Shown: in pieces, positions 33,623 to 41,499 of the stretch
Layout: each line of letters begins with the position of its first letter
How positions within the stretch are numbered: position 1 is the first letter of the stretch
Origin: Bacillota bacterium
GTDB lineage: Bacteria > Bacillota > Clostridia > Oscillospirales > Ruminococcaceae
Assembly: GCA_023457355.1 (NCBI GenBank)
Contig: JAEWLW010000044.1
Location: forward strand, 4,503 to 68,502
Direction: 5' to 3'
Length of the DNA stretch: 64,000 bases
Translations under genes and position numbers: made by a program
Notes under the pieces: model-generated
Database searches by the model: none
The model's input: the letters and a program-made list of their open reading frames with translations, nothing else
Told to the model about the DNA's origin: nothing

Positions 33623-34534
33623 TTACACCTTTTCCCCAACATTCTTGCCTAGAACACCGGCGGGTTTGACCAGCAGCACCACGATGAGGATGGCGAACAC
33701 CACCGCATCGGAAAAGGCCGAGGTGATCACACCGCCGGTCAGAACACCGATGTAGGCTTTGGAGAGGCTCTCAACCAGCCCGACGGCGAACCCGCCAAGC
33801 ATCGCGCCCGGGATGATACCGATTCCGCCCAGAACCGCCGCAACAAACGCCTTAAGGCCCAGCATGGCGCCCATGGTGGTCGTCACCGAGTTATACTGCG
33901 CGCAATAGGTCAGGCTGGCGATGGCTGCAAGCGCTGAGCCGATGGCAAACGTGATGGTAATGGTGCGGTTAACATTGACGCCCATCAGTGTGGCGGCCTG
34001 TTTATCCTCCGAGACGGCGCGCATCTTTTTGCCCATGCTGGTCTTTTGAACAAAAATCTGGAGCGCAACCATCACGATACTGCACAGGACAATGGTCAGA
34101 ATCGTTGTGCCGTCAAAGCCCATAATTTTTGGCAGCGAAAGGGTCGTGGGCACCGGACGCGGATTCGCGCCGAAAAGCGCCTGTGCAAGGTTTTCTAAAA
34201 ACAGGCTCATGGCGATAGCGGTGATCAGGGCGCTCATGTTAGTGCCTTTGGCGCGCACCGGGCTGTAGGCCAGTTTTTCGACCAGCACGCCCGCGATTGC
34301 GCAGATGACCACCGCCAAAATAACCGCCATCCAGGGCGGCATCCCCATGGCGACCATCGCCGGGATGGTGTAGGCCAGCGTATAGCCCCCGACCATAATA
34401 AAATCGCCGTGCGCAAAGTTTATCAGACGTATAATGCCATAGACCATGGTATATCCGAGAGCAACAAGGGCATAGATGCTCCCGGCGCGCAGGCCGTTGA
34501 TTATCTGGGTGATAAACAGCATCAGACCATCCAT
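33623..34534 (-). CDS. livH: Branched-chain amino-acid ABC transporter permease LivH
   Basis: This 303-residue permease has eight or so membrane helices. The N-terminal GLRAGSIYALVALGYTMVYG and IRLINFAHGDFIMVGGY are hallmark LivH segments, and GKKMRAVSEDKQAATLMGVN is the coupling loop. GAGGAG precedes ATG 34534. The gap of about 115 nt to livJ has no strong hairpin, so read-through from livJ is likely. Confidence 0.95.
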   Translation of the reverse strand: MDGLMLFITQIINGLRAGSIYALVALGYTMVYGIIRLINFAHGDFIMVGGYTLAYTIPAMVAMGMPPWMAVILAVVICAIAGVLVEKLAYSPVRAKGTNMSALITAIAMSLFLENLAQALFGANPRPVPTTLSLPKIMGFDGTTILTIVLCSIVMVALQIFVQKTSMGKKMRAVSEDKQAATLMGVNVNRTITITFAIGSALAAIASLTYCAQYNSVTTTMGAMLGLKAFVAAVLGGIGIIPGAMLGGFAVGLVESLSKAYIGVLTGGVITSAFSDAVVFAILIVVLLVKPAGVLGKNVGEKV

Positions 34535-34649
34535 ATGCTCACACTCCTCATTTTAAAAAATGAACTGTTTCCGAAGCGCCGGAAGAGAGAGGAGACCGGC
34601 GCCTCGAAAATCAGTTTTCAGAAAATAATGTAGTTTGTAAAAATCAGTA

Positions 34650-35858
34650 TCAGCCCACGGTGTCCTTCCAAACCATCTTGCCGTCCTTAATCTCAATGAT
34701 AGCGCAGGATTTGGCCGGCGTATTGTTCTCATCAAGTGTGAAAGTGCCGGTGACGCCATCAAAGGACATGCCGGTCATCGCCTGGACAACCGCCGCGGTG
34801 TCGTCGGTTCCGGCCGCTTCAATGGCCTGCTTGAGCATATAAACCGAGTCATACGCCAGCGCCGCCAGCGCGTTCGGGGTGGCCTTATAGATAGCCTCGT
34901 AGCCCTTAACGAACTTCTGAACCTTCTCGGAGGGGTCGTCGGAGGCGTAGTGGTTGGTGAAGTAAACGTTGTTGTACTGCGAAGCGGGCTCGACGATCAT
35001 ATCGACAGTGCCGTCGTAGCCGTCCGCGCCGACGATAGCGCCCTCAAATCCCGCGGCACGCGCCTGCGGAACGATGTAAGGGCCGACCGAGTCATAATAG
35101 AAGGGCGCGAATACGGCTTCGGCACCGCTGGCCTTCAAATTCGCCCACTGTGCATTGTAGTCTGTGTCAGAAGTGCCGCCGGTCGATTCCTCGCCGACAA
35201 TCTCAAGGCCCAGTGCTTTGGCAGCATTCTTAAATCCTTCGGCCATACCCATGGAATACGCATCACCGGAGGCATAAAGCACGCCGACCTTCGTAACCTT
35301 TAACGACTCCGCCATGAACTTCGCACAAATAGAACTCTGGTAGCTATCGGCGTAACAGGCGCGGAACACGGAGGGATAGCCTATTGTGACATCGTCATTT
35401 GTTGCGGTGGGCGTCAGCAGCAGCATACCCTCTTCGTCGGCCAGTGTGGCCAGACCGGAGGTGACGCCGGAGGTAACCGAACCGATAACGGCTTTAACGC
35501 CCTGAGACATCAGATTGTTAAACGCGTTGGAAGCCTCGGTTGCATCGGCCTTATCATCCATATAAGCGACGACCTTCAGCTCGCGTCCGCCAAGAACACC
35601 GCCGTCGGCATTAATTTCGGCAACAGCCATTTTAATTGCGTTGGCAACGCCTTCGCCATAGGCGGCCAGGCTGCCGGTGTTCGGGCCGATAGCACCAATT
35701 TTAACCGGCTCTGTTGAAGCTGTGGATGAGGACGGCGCGGCAGAGGATGGCGCGGCACTGGACGCCGCAGGTGCAGCCGAGGACGAAGCGCCACCACAGG
35801 CTGCAAGGGAAGCTGTCAGTAAGGATGCTGCCAGTAACAAGCTGAGCATTTTTTTCAT
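34650..35858 (-). CDS. livJ: Branched-chain amino-acid-binding lipoprotein LivJ/LivK-like
   Basis: This 402-residue substrate-binding lipoprotein has signal peptide residues 1-20 with lipobox LAAC at 18-21. A low-complexity Ser/Ala/Pro linker to about residue 50 tethers it to the membrane. The type I periplasmic-binding fold follows (VKIGAIGPNTGSLAAYGEG, then GGRELKVVAYMDDKADATEA and later TPTATNDDVT). It captures the amino acid for LivHMGF. The ligand could be a branched-chain or another hydrophobic or polar amino acid. Confidence 0.93.
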   Translation of the reverse strand: MKKMLSLLLAASLLTASLAACGGASSSAAPAASSAAPSSAAPSSSTASTEPVKIGAIGPNTGSLAAYGEGVANAIKMAVAEINADGGVLGGRELKVVAYMDDKADATEASNAFNNLMSQGVKAVIGSVTSGVTSGLATLADEEGMLLLTPTATNDDVTIGYPSVFRACYADSYQSSICAKFMAESLKVTKVGVLYASGDAYSMGMAEGFKNAAKALGLEIVGEESTGGTSDTDYNAQWANLKASGAEAVFAPFYYDSVGPYIVPQARAAGFEGAIVGADGYDGTVDMIVEPASQYNNVYFTNHYASDDPSEKVQKFVKGYEAIYKATPNALAALAYDSVYMLKQAIEAAGTDDTAAVVQAMTGMSFDGVTGTFTLDENNTPAKSCAIIEIKDGKMVWKDTVG

Positions 35859-35948
35859 GTTGTTTTCCTCCGATACAGATTATTTGAATCCGGTTAAAAC
35901 GTCCTGCCGTTCACATCCGTTGTCCGCAGAAAAATGTGAATAGACAGC

Positions 35949-35986
35949 AAAAAAGACGCGAGGAATCAAAGTTCCTGCGCGTCTTT
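35949..35986 (-). terminator. Leader terminator (attenuator-like) before livJ
   Basis: On the minus strand AAAGACGCGCAGGAA pairs with TTCCTCGCGTCTTT (one bulged base) and runs directly into T6. It lies between the consensus promoter at 36003-36031 and the livJ start, about 90 nt upstream of the ATG, so it should cut transcription early unless bypassed. Confidence 0.7.
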
Positions 35987-36002
35987 GCGTTTCAATAAAA
36001 TT

Positions 36003-36031
36003 ATTATACTCAGGATACCCTTGCACGTCAA
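36003..36031 (-). promoter_or_regulatory. Sigma-A promoter of the liv operon
   Basis: TTGACG at 36031-36026 and a perfect TATAAT at 36008-36003 are separated by 17 bases on the minus strand. Transcription would begin about 20 nt before the leader hairpin. Confidence 0.8.
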
Positions 36032-36290
36032 TCGGAATTATCTGCTAAAAAGCTTTATTTTAAGCCAAAATTATTGTGGCTATTCTACAACATTTAAAAA
36101 AATTAAAATGTTGCCCTTTATTATTTCGGTTTAAAAATGAATCAACTACCCTTGCGTGTTTCATTTTGTGTTTTCTGTCATGCGTTAAAACAGGTTTTAA
36201 TGCCGCAAACGCTTTATAACCGTCTCACAGCACCCCGCCAACGCGATGCCGCTTTTTTTCAGGCGAAGAAAAACGTCGCCGGTTAAGGTA

Positions 36291-36324
36291 AAACAGCCAA
36301 AGGATTCGACCCTTTGGCTGTTTT
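36291..36324 (-). terminator. Terminator of the pxp operon
   Basis: AAAACAGCCAAAGG pairs with CCTTTGGCTGTTTT around a short loop, 30 nt past the DUF1445 gene stop. A and T tracts flank both sides. Confidence 0.85.
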
Positions 36325-36355
36325 CAAAAAATGGAAAGCATCCCGTTTGTATGAA

Positions 36356-37180
36356 CTAATGGTTCTTCTGCGCCTCTAAGAAGTCGTTAAGATCGGTATT
36401 TTTAATATCGGTGATGAACATATGCCCCGGTGAATGTGTAATCACAATGGGCGGTTTGGCCGCCTCGATGGCCGCCTGGGGGGTGACGCCGCAGGGCCAG
36501 AACACCGGTATTTCACCTTCCCTGATCTCCACCGATTCGCCATAGTCCGGCTGCATGATATCGGCAACACCAATCTCAGCCGGGTCGCCCATATGCACCG
36601 GCGCGCCGTGCACATTGGGATACTGCTTGGTGATTTCATAAGCCAACCTGGCATTTTCAGGCGTCATAGGACGCATGCTGCATACCATTGGCCCCTCGAA
36701 CGGGCCGGCCTTAACGGTCTGGATGTTGGTTTTATACATCGGCACATTGCGGCCGGTGGCGATGTGCCGCACCTCAATGCCCGCCTTGATCAGCGCTTCT
36801 TCAAACGAGAAGCTGCATCCGATCAAAAAGCCGACAAATCCTGCCTGCCAAAAGGCCGAGGCATCGTTAACGCACTCAGAAAATATGCCGTTGCGGTAGA
36901 TGAAATACGCCGGAATGTCGGTGACGATATTGCCGCCCGCACCCATGGCATGGGTTTCAGGCGTTCCCTCTATAATCTCCAGCACCGGGCAGGGGAAGGG
37001 ATTTCTGGCGGCGTATTCCTTAAAGTCCGCAGCATAATCACCTGGCAGAATCACGAGATTTGCCTGTGCATAACCCGCACACATACCCGCGGTGGGGAAG
37101 GCAACCTCCCCCGCGCGTATTTTCTGGCGCACCTCGGCAGGGCTCATGTTGATGTAGGGCGTAATGTCGTAGCGTGCCAT
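36356..37180 (-). CDS. ycsI: DUF1445 / D-glutamate cyclase-like putative hydro-lyase (YcsI)
   Basis: This 274-residue protein matches the YcsI family: FPTAGMCAGYAQANLVILP near 28-46, GFLIGCSFSFEEALI near 117-131, RNVPMYKTNI and a C-terminal ITHSPGHMFITD. The family includes a D-glutamate cyclase that makes 5-oxo-D-proline, which fits the adjoining 5-oxoprolinase genes. AAAGGGAG precedes the ATG. It ends the pxp operon. The gene set equals the B. subtilis ycsF-ycsG-ycsI-kipI-kipA cluster in a different order. Confidence 0.9.
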   Translation of the reverse strand: MARYDITPYINMSPAEVRQKIRAGEVAFPTAGMCAGYAQANLVILPGDYAADFKEYAARNPFPCPVLEIIEGTPETHAMGAGGNIVTDIPAYFIYRNGIFSECVNDASAFWQAGFVGFLIGCSFSFEEALIKAGIEVRHIATGRNVPMYKTNIQTVKAGPFEGPMVCSMRPMTPENARLAYEITKQYPNVHGAPVHMGDPAEIGVADIMQPDYGESVEIREGEIPVFWPCGVTPQAAIEAAKPPIVITHSPGHMFITDIKNTDLNDFLEAQKNH

Positions 37181-37203
37181 ATCCGTCTCCCTTTCGGTTG
37201 TTT

Positions 37204-38229
37204 TCAGCGCTGCGTCACACGGCAGCGGTAATCGGTTCCGTCAACATTGACGGTGAACTCCCAAGGGCCGGGCGCTGCCCGCACCAGATCAAGGTCGGTG
37301 CGGATGGCGTCAAGCCGCCGCAGGTTCGTCAGGTAAATATCCTGCGCTTGCGCGACAGTTACCGCTTTAAAGCGGATGCTGTCGCCAAACTTACACTGCG
37401 CAATCAGCGGAAAATCCGCTGTGATCACGTTTGCGATTTTTGTATAACCGCCGGTTGTCTGGCGGTCGGCCAGCATGATGATCGGCTGGCCCGCGCTGGG
37501 TACTTGAACCGCACCCATCGAGATGCCGTCCGAGATGATGTCGCCGCCTTTGATATGCTCGATGACTTCGCCCTCCAGGCGGCAGCCCATGCGGTCGAAC
37601 TGGTTGGTCACCGAATAGGCCGTATTCAAAAAGGTTCTGATGCCCTTTTCGGTAAAGGCGTCATCCTGCGGGCCCATGACCACCCGCAAGGTCTTGCCCG
37701 CTGCGGTGAAATCCTCCGGCGGAACAAATCGCCCCTGCGCCAGATTGGGCAGGTCGGTCTTGGGTGCACGGAAAGCGAGGCGATCATCCCGCCCAAGCTT
37801 TCGTCCCTCCACTCCACCGATTTGCGCCTTAAGGTAGGTTGAACGGCTGCCCATAACCGGCGCGATATCAAACCCGCCTGCCACAGCCAGGTAAGCCCGG
37901 CAGCCCGAAACCTGCATGCCGAAGGTCAGCTTATCGCCCGGCCTGACCGCAACAGCGCGATACATCGGCATTGGGGAGCCGTTTAGCGCGGGCGAAAGAT
38001 TGCCGCCCGTCACCGCGATAATATTGGCCTCGTCAAAGGTGGCGGCAGGGCCCATCATGGTAATTTCCAGCACCGCTTCGTCCTTATCGTTGCCCACGAG
38101 AATATTGGCAAGCGCAAAAGACCGGGGATCCATCACGCCTGAGACGGGCACGCCGAACTGCTGATAACCGGTACGTCCCGCATCCTGCATGGTGGTCAGA
38201 AAGCCGCCACTGAGAATCGTCATCCCCAT
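37204..38229 (-). CDS. pxpC: 5-oxoprolinase subunit PxpC (KipA-like)
   Basis: This 341-residue subunit begins MGMTILSGGFLTTMQDAGRT and contains YQQFGVPVSGVMDPRSFALA, the family signature. Motifs GCRAYLAVAGGFD and MGCRLEG follow. With PxpA and PxpB it forms the ATP-dependent 5-oxoprolinase that opens pyroglutamate to glutamate. In Bacillus the homologue KipA was first described as countering the sporulation kinase inhibitor KipI. It begins two bases after pxpB with GGGAGGG. Confidence 0.95.
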   Translation of the reverse strand: MGMTILSGGFLTTMQDAGRTGYQQFGVPVSGVMDPRSFALANILVGNDKDEAVLEITMMGPAATFDEANIIAVTGGNLSPALNGSPMPMYRAVAVRPGDKLTFGMQVSGCRAYLAVAGGFDIAPVMGSRSTYLKAQIGGVEGRKLGRDDRLAFRAPKTDLPNLAQGRFVPPEDFTAAGKTLRVVMGPQDDAFTEKGIRTFLNTAYSVTNQFDRMGCRLEGEVIEHIKGGDIISDGISMGAVQVPSAGQPIIMLADRQTTGGYTKIANVITADFPLIAQCKFGDSIRFKAVTVAQAQDIYLTNLRRLDAIRTDLDLVRAAPGPWEFTVNVDGTDYRCRVTQR

Positions 38230-38231
38230 AT

Positions 38232-38960
38232 TTATCCCTCCCTGCTGTATGTTTTGGCAACATAACCGCCCTTTTCAACCTGCGCGGCAATGTCGTCAAA
38301 TTCGGCCTGAGTGATCGGGCGGTATTTCACATACTGCCCCGCCTGCAGGAGGATCGGCTTTTCGCGCTGCGCATCGTAAAGCTTTAAGGGCGTTCTGCCG
38401 ATGAGCTGCCAGCCGCCGGGCGAATCAATTGGATAAACGCCCGTCTGGCTGCCCGCAATGCCCACCGAACCGCCCGGTATCTTGACACGGGGACTGGTCA
38501 GACGCGGCGTGGCAATTTCAGCGCTCATGCCGCCCATATACGGAAATCCGGGCGTAAAGCCCAGCATATAGATTAGGTATTCCGGCGCGCTGTGTATTTT
38601 GATAACTTCCTCAATGGTTTTGTTATTGTGCTCGGCCACAAAGCCGATATCCGGCCCCATATCTCCGCCGTACAGCACCGGTATTTCCACCACCGAGGCG
38701 GGGGGAATCTCCACCGCATCCAAACTGCCCAGCAACTCTTTGAGCGCCTCACGCAGCTTTTCAAACCGAATAATTTCCGGGCGGTAATGCACGGTCAGCG
38801 AGCGGTAGGTCGGCACCGTTTCAACAATACCGGGCAGCCCCCTTTTCTCCAGCGCAATATTAAAAGCGCGGATGCGCGCATTGATTTCGGTGCTGATTTC
38901 ATTGCCGAACTCCACCAGAACCGAGGTGTCGCCGGTCATTAAAAAACGAACATCCTGCAT
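38232..38960 (-). CDS. pxpB: 5-oxoprolinase subunit PxpB (KipI-like)
   Basis: This 242-residue subunit has FLMTGDTSVLVEFGNEIS near the N-terminus, VPTYRSLTVHYRP, PVLYGGDMGPD and APEYLIYMLGFTPGFPYMGG, which are classic KipI/PxpB signatures. The C-terminal SVGIAGSQTGVYPIDSPGGW is also conserved. It works with PxpC on ATP-dependent 5-oxoproline cleavage. GAGGAGG precedes the ATG. Confidence 0.95.
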   Translation of the reverse strand: MQDVRFLMTGDTSVLVEFGNEISTEINARIRAFNIALEKRGLPGIVETVPTYRSLTVHYRPEIIRFEKLREALKELLGSLDAVEIPPASVVEIPVLYGGDMGPDIGFVAEHNNKTIEEVIKIHSAPEYLIYMLGFTPGFPYMGGMSAEIATPRLTSPRVKIPGGSVGIAGSQTGVYPIDSPGGWQLIGRTPLKLYDAQREKPILLQAGQYVKYRPITQAEFDDIAAQVEKGGYVAKTYSREG

Positions 38961-39037
38961 CAGCCTAAAGCCTCCTCTGTTCCAATTTCATGCGGGCGCG
39001 CCGCCGGTAAACCTGACAGCGCGCCCGTGTCAGCGCT

Positions 39038-40294
39038 TTATCCAAAGATGGTCAAAAGCTTGGGCAGCGCGTTGATGCCGACATAACCTGTAAGCAAAAC
39101 CACGATAACACCCGCGACAATCAGCCAGGTCGGATGTTTATAATCCTCACCAACAATGGCCTTGTTGCGCGAAGCCAGCAACATGGTGCCCAGCGTCACC
39201 GGCAGAATAAGGCCATTGAGCGAACCGGCCGCCACCAGCAGCGTCTTAGCGCCGCCGAGAATGGCCATGATGAGGGTAGAAAACGCAATAAATCCAACGA
39301 TGAACCATTTTTCATTTTTCGCAATAAAGGGGTGCAGCGTTTTGAGGAATGAAACAGACGTGAACGCCGCGCCGATAACCGAAGTGGTACCCGCTGCGAA
39401 CAACGCTACGCCAAAGAGGCGGTAGCCAATTTGTCCGGCGGCGAGGCGGAAAGCTTCGGCGGCAGGGTTGGATGCAGCACCAATCGCACCGATGGCATCG
39501 GCACCGCCGGCGGCGCAAACACCGAACACGGCGAGGAACAGCAGCACGCGAACCGTGCCCGAAACCGCGATGCCGGTCGTGACCGAGCGCTGAATCTGGC
39601 CGAGGTTTTCCTTGCCGGAGATACCGGCATCAAGAAGCCTGTGCGCACCTGAAAACGTGATGTATCCGCCGCAGGAGCCGCCGAGCAGCGTAATCATCGG
39701 GAAAAATAACGCCAGAGGCTCATCGGGGGCAAAAACCTTGGCCGCCACCTGGCCAACCGGGGGCTTTGAACTGATGGCCACAAACAAAATGGTGATCAAA
39801 ATAATGGCGCCAAGCACCTTTGTGACAGTATCCATCCCCTTTTTGGCATCCTTCGATAAAAAGATGGCGATGGCAAGCACGCCGCCGATGACGCAGCCAA
39901 CCTTGGTTGGAATGCCCAGCATCGCATTCAGGCCCAGCGAAACGCCGCCGACATTGCCGATGTTAAAAGCGAGGCCGCCCAGCGCCACAAGAAAGGCCAC
40001 AAAATAGCCCAGTCCCGGCAGCACTTTGTTGGCAACATCCTGCCCGCGCATACCCGAGACGCCAATCACACGCCAGACATTGACCTGGGTGGTGATATCC
40101 AATAGGATGGTGCACAAAATAACGGTTGCAAACGATGCCATATACTGCGAGGTAAACATAGTCGTCTGGGTTAAAAATCCGGGGCCGATAGCGGAGGTTG
40201 CCATCAAAAAGGCGGCGCCTATCAGGACGGCGGTGCTCTTTTTATCCGGCTTAGCGGGGGAATTGGTAATCGGGTTGTTCTCTTTGTAGCTCAT
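39038..40294 (-). CDS. ycsG: NRAMP-superfamily membrane transporter (YcsG-like)
   Basis: This membrane protein has 418 residues and about 11 helices. The start MSATSxGPGF-like segment appears here as FLMATSAIGPGFLTQTTMF. The NRAMP-type core and GGSCGGYITFSGAHRLLDAG follow. The canonical metal-binding DPGN of true Mn transporters is missing; GPGF stands in its place. Transport of an organic substrate such as 5-oxoproline is therefore as plausible as that of a divalent ion. AGGAGG precedes the ATG. It sits between pxpA and pxpB in the operon. Confidence 0.88.
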   Translation of the reverse strand: MSYKENNPITNSPAKPDKKSTAVLIGAAFLMATSAIGPGFLTQTTMFTSQYMASFATVILCTILLDITTQVNVWRVIGVSGMRGQDVANKVLPGLGYFVAFLVALGGLAFNIGNVGGVSLGLNAMLGIPTKVGCVIGGVLAIAIFLSKDAKKGMDTVTKVLGAIILITILFVAISSKPPVGQVAAKVFAPDEPLALFFPMITLLGGSCGGYITFSGAHRLLDAGISGKENLGQIQRSVTTGIAVSGTVRVLLFLAVFGVCAAGGADAIGAIGAASNPAAEAFRLAAGQIGYRLFGVALFAAGTTSVIGAAFTSVSFLKTLHPFIAKNEKWFIVGFIAFSTLIMAILGGAKTLLVAAGSLNGLILPVTLGTMLLASRNKAIVGEDYKHPTWLIVAGVIVVLLTGYVGINALPKLLTIFG

Positions 40295-40462
40295 TAGAAT
40301 TTTTCCTCCTGTTCATCATGTCGGTCTCGGCGCTGCCGGCTGCTTTATGTGGCGACTTCCATCATTTAATGGTACGCTTTTTAGTAAAGCGCCTGTGCCA
40401 ACAGAAGGTTCTTAACCGGCGGCGCAGGTTTTTGCTGCCTTTGGGCCGAACTTACGGCGGAT

Positions 40463-41227
40463 TTAAAGCTGGGTTAAGTTGCATATGGCAACGCCGTTTT
40501 TCTCCAGCGTTTCGCGGATATTTTTAACAAATTCCAACGCGCTGGGGTTGTCGCCGTGCACGCAGATGGAATCGGCCTTGATGTTGATGGTTTTGCCGTT
40601 CACCGTTTCCACCGTGCCCTTTGTCACCATTTGAACCGTTCTGGCAATGGCAACCTCTTTGTCATGTATAACGGCGCCGGGCAGCTTTCGGGACACAAGG
40701 GTTCCGTCGTCATTATAGGCGCGGTCGGCAAACACCTCCGAGGCGGCGCGCAGCCCAACCTTTTGCGCGGCTGAAATCATCTTGCTGTTGGCAAGCCCCA
40801 GCAGGATGATGCCGGGGTCCACTTCGTAGACGCCCTGACAGATGGCTTCTGCAAGCGCCTCATCCACTGCGGCCATGTTGTAAAGCGCGCCGTGCGCCTT
40901 GACATGCTGCAAGGGGATTCCTTTGGCTTTTGTGAAGGCCATCAATGCGCCCAACTGGTATTTCACATAAGCCTTTGCTTCGGCGGGCGTAACCGCCATA
41001 TTGCGCCGGCCAAAGCCCACCAGATCCGGAAATCCGGGGTGCGCGCCCACTGCCGTACCGGCGGCTGCTGCATCGGCAACCGTTTTTTCCATCACAACAG
41101 CGTCACCGGCATGCCAGCCGCAAGCCACATTGGCCGAGGAGACGTATTTAAGAATTTCCGCATCCATTCCGATGGTATAAGCGCCAAAGCTTTCGCCAAG
41201 GTCGCTGTTCAAGTCTACCTTATACAT
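40463..41227 (-). CDS. pxpA: 5-oxoprolinase subunit PxpA (LamB/YcsF family)
   Basis: This 254-residue protein starts MYKVDLNSDLGESFGAY, the invariant YcsF opening. It continues with SSANVACGWHAGDA, VGAHPGFPDLVGFGRR, VKAHGALYN and ADRAYNDDGTLVSR. It is the third component of the 5-oxoprolinase. ATG 41227 follows AAGGAGG; a longer frame to 41260 lacks a site. It is the first gene of the operon and lies just downstream of a sigma-54 promoter sequence. Confidence 0.95.
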   Translation of the reverse strand: MYKVDLNSDLGESFGAYTIGMDAEILKYVSSANVACGWHAGDAVVMEKTVADAAAAGTAVGAHPGFPDLVGFGRRNMAVTPAEAKAYVKYQLGALMAFTKAKGIPLQHVKAHGALYNMAAVDEALAEAICQGVYEVDPGIILLGLANSKMISAAQKVGLRAASEVFADRAYNDDGTLVSRKLPGAVIHDKEVAIARTVQMVTKGTVETVNGKTINIKADSICVHGDNPSALEFVKNIRETLEKNGVAICNLTQL

Positions 41228-41267
41228 AAAACTTCCTCCTTCTGATTTTGATTTCGTCAATTATATC

Positions 41268-41285
41268 AAGCAATTATAGTGCCAA
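41268..41285 (-). promoter_or_regulatory. Sigma-54 (-24/-12) promoter of the pxp operon
   Basis: On the minus strand TTGGCAC-TATAA-TTGCTT matches the sigma-54 consensus TGGCAC-N5-TTGC exactly (GG at 41283-41282, GC at 41271-41270). It lies 43 nt upstream of the pxpA ATG. Such promoters need an AAA+ enhancer-binding activator; one is encoded at 42731-44098. Confidence 0.85.
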
Positions 41286-41391
41286 CTGGCAGATTGTAAT
41301 TTTTAAACTTTTTTGCAGGGATTTTAAGCGTATATCGCACAATGGTTCGACATATTATTTGTACAAGCTGTATTTTTGCCGACTGTGCAGC

Positions 41392-41430
41392 TGTGCGTCG
41401 GCGCACATGCAGGGCGTGCGAAACCGCACA
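41392..41430. promoter_or_regulatory. Two palindromic sites, candidate enhancer for the sigma-54 activator
   Basis: TGTGCG-TCGG-CGCACA (41392-41407) and CGTGCG-AAAC-CGCACA (41415-41430) share the dyad TGTGCG-N4-CGCACA, with centres 23 bp apart (about two helical turns). They lie 110-150 bp upstream of the -24/-12 element, the usual place for a sigma-54 activator. Confidence 0.65.
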
Positions 41431-41449
41431 TCCCGCCTGTCAGGCAATG

Positions 41450-41486
41450 AAAAAACCGTCGCAGTAATTTTAACTGTGACGGTTTT
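41450..41486 (-). terminator. Terminator after the secreted-protein gene
   Basis: AAAACCGTCGCAGT pairs with ACTGTGACGGTTTT with one mismatch around a short A/T loop, 15 nt past the stop at 41500. The flanks are T-rich. Confidence 0.75.
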
Positions 41487-41499
41487 AATGGCCGGAAAA

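Larger units (their letters stand above)
35859..36355. other. Regulatory gap upstream of livJ
   Basis: These 500 bases hold, in the direction of livJ transcription, the terminator of the preceding pxp operon, an AT-rich stretch, a consensus promoter and a leader hairpin, each listed separately. The remainder (about 36035-36285) shows no gene. Confidence 0.7.

Noticed and set aside
36434..37231. 265-codon plus-strand frame
   Set aside because: It is antisense to the DUF1445 gene and lacks a ribosome site.
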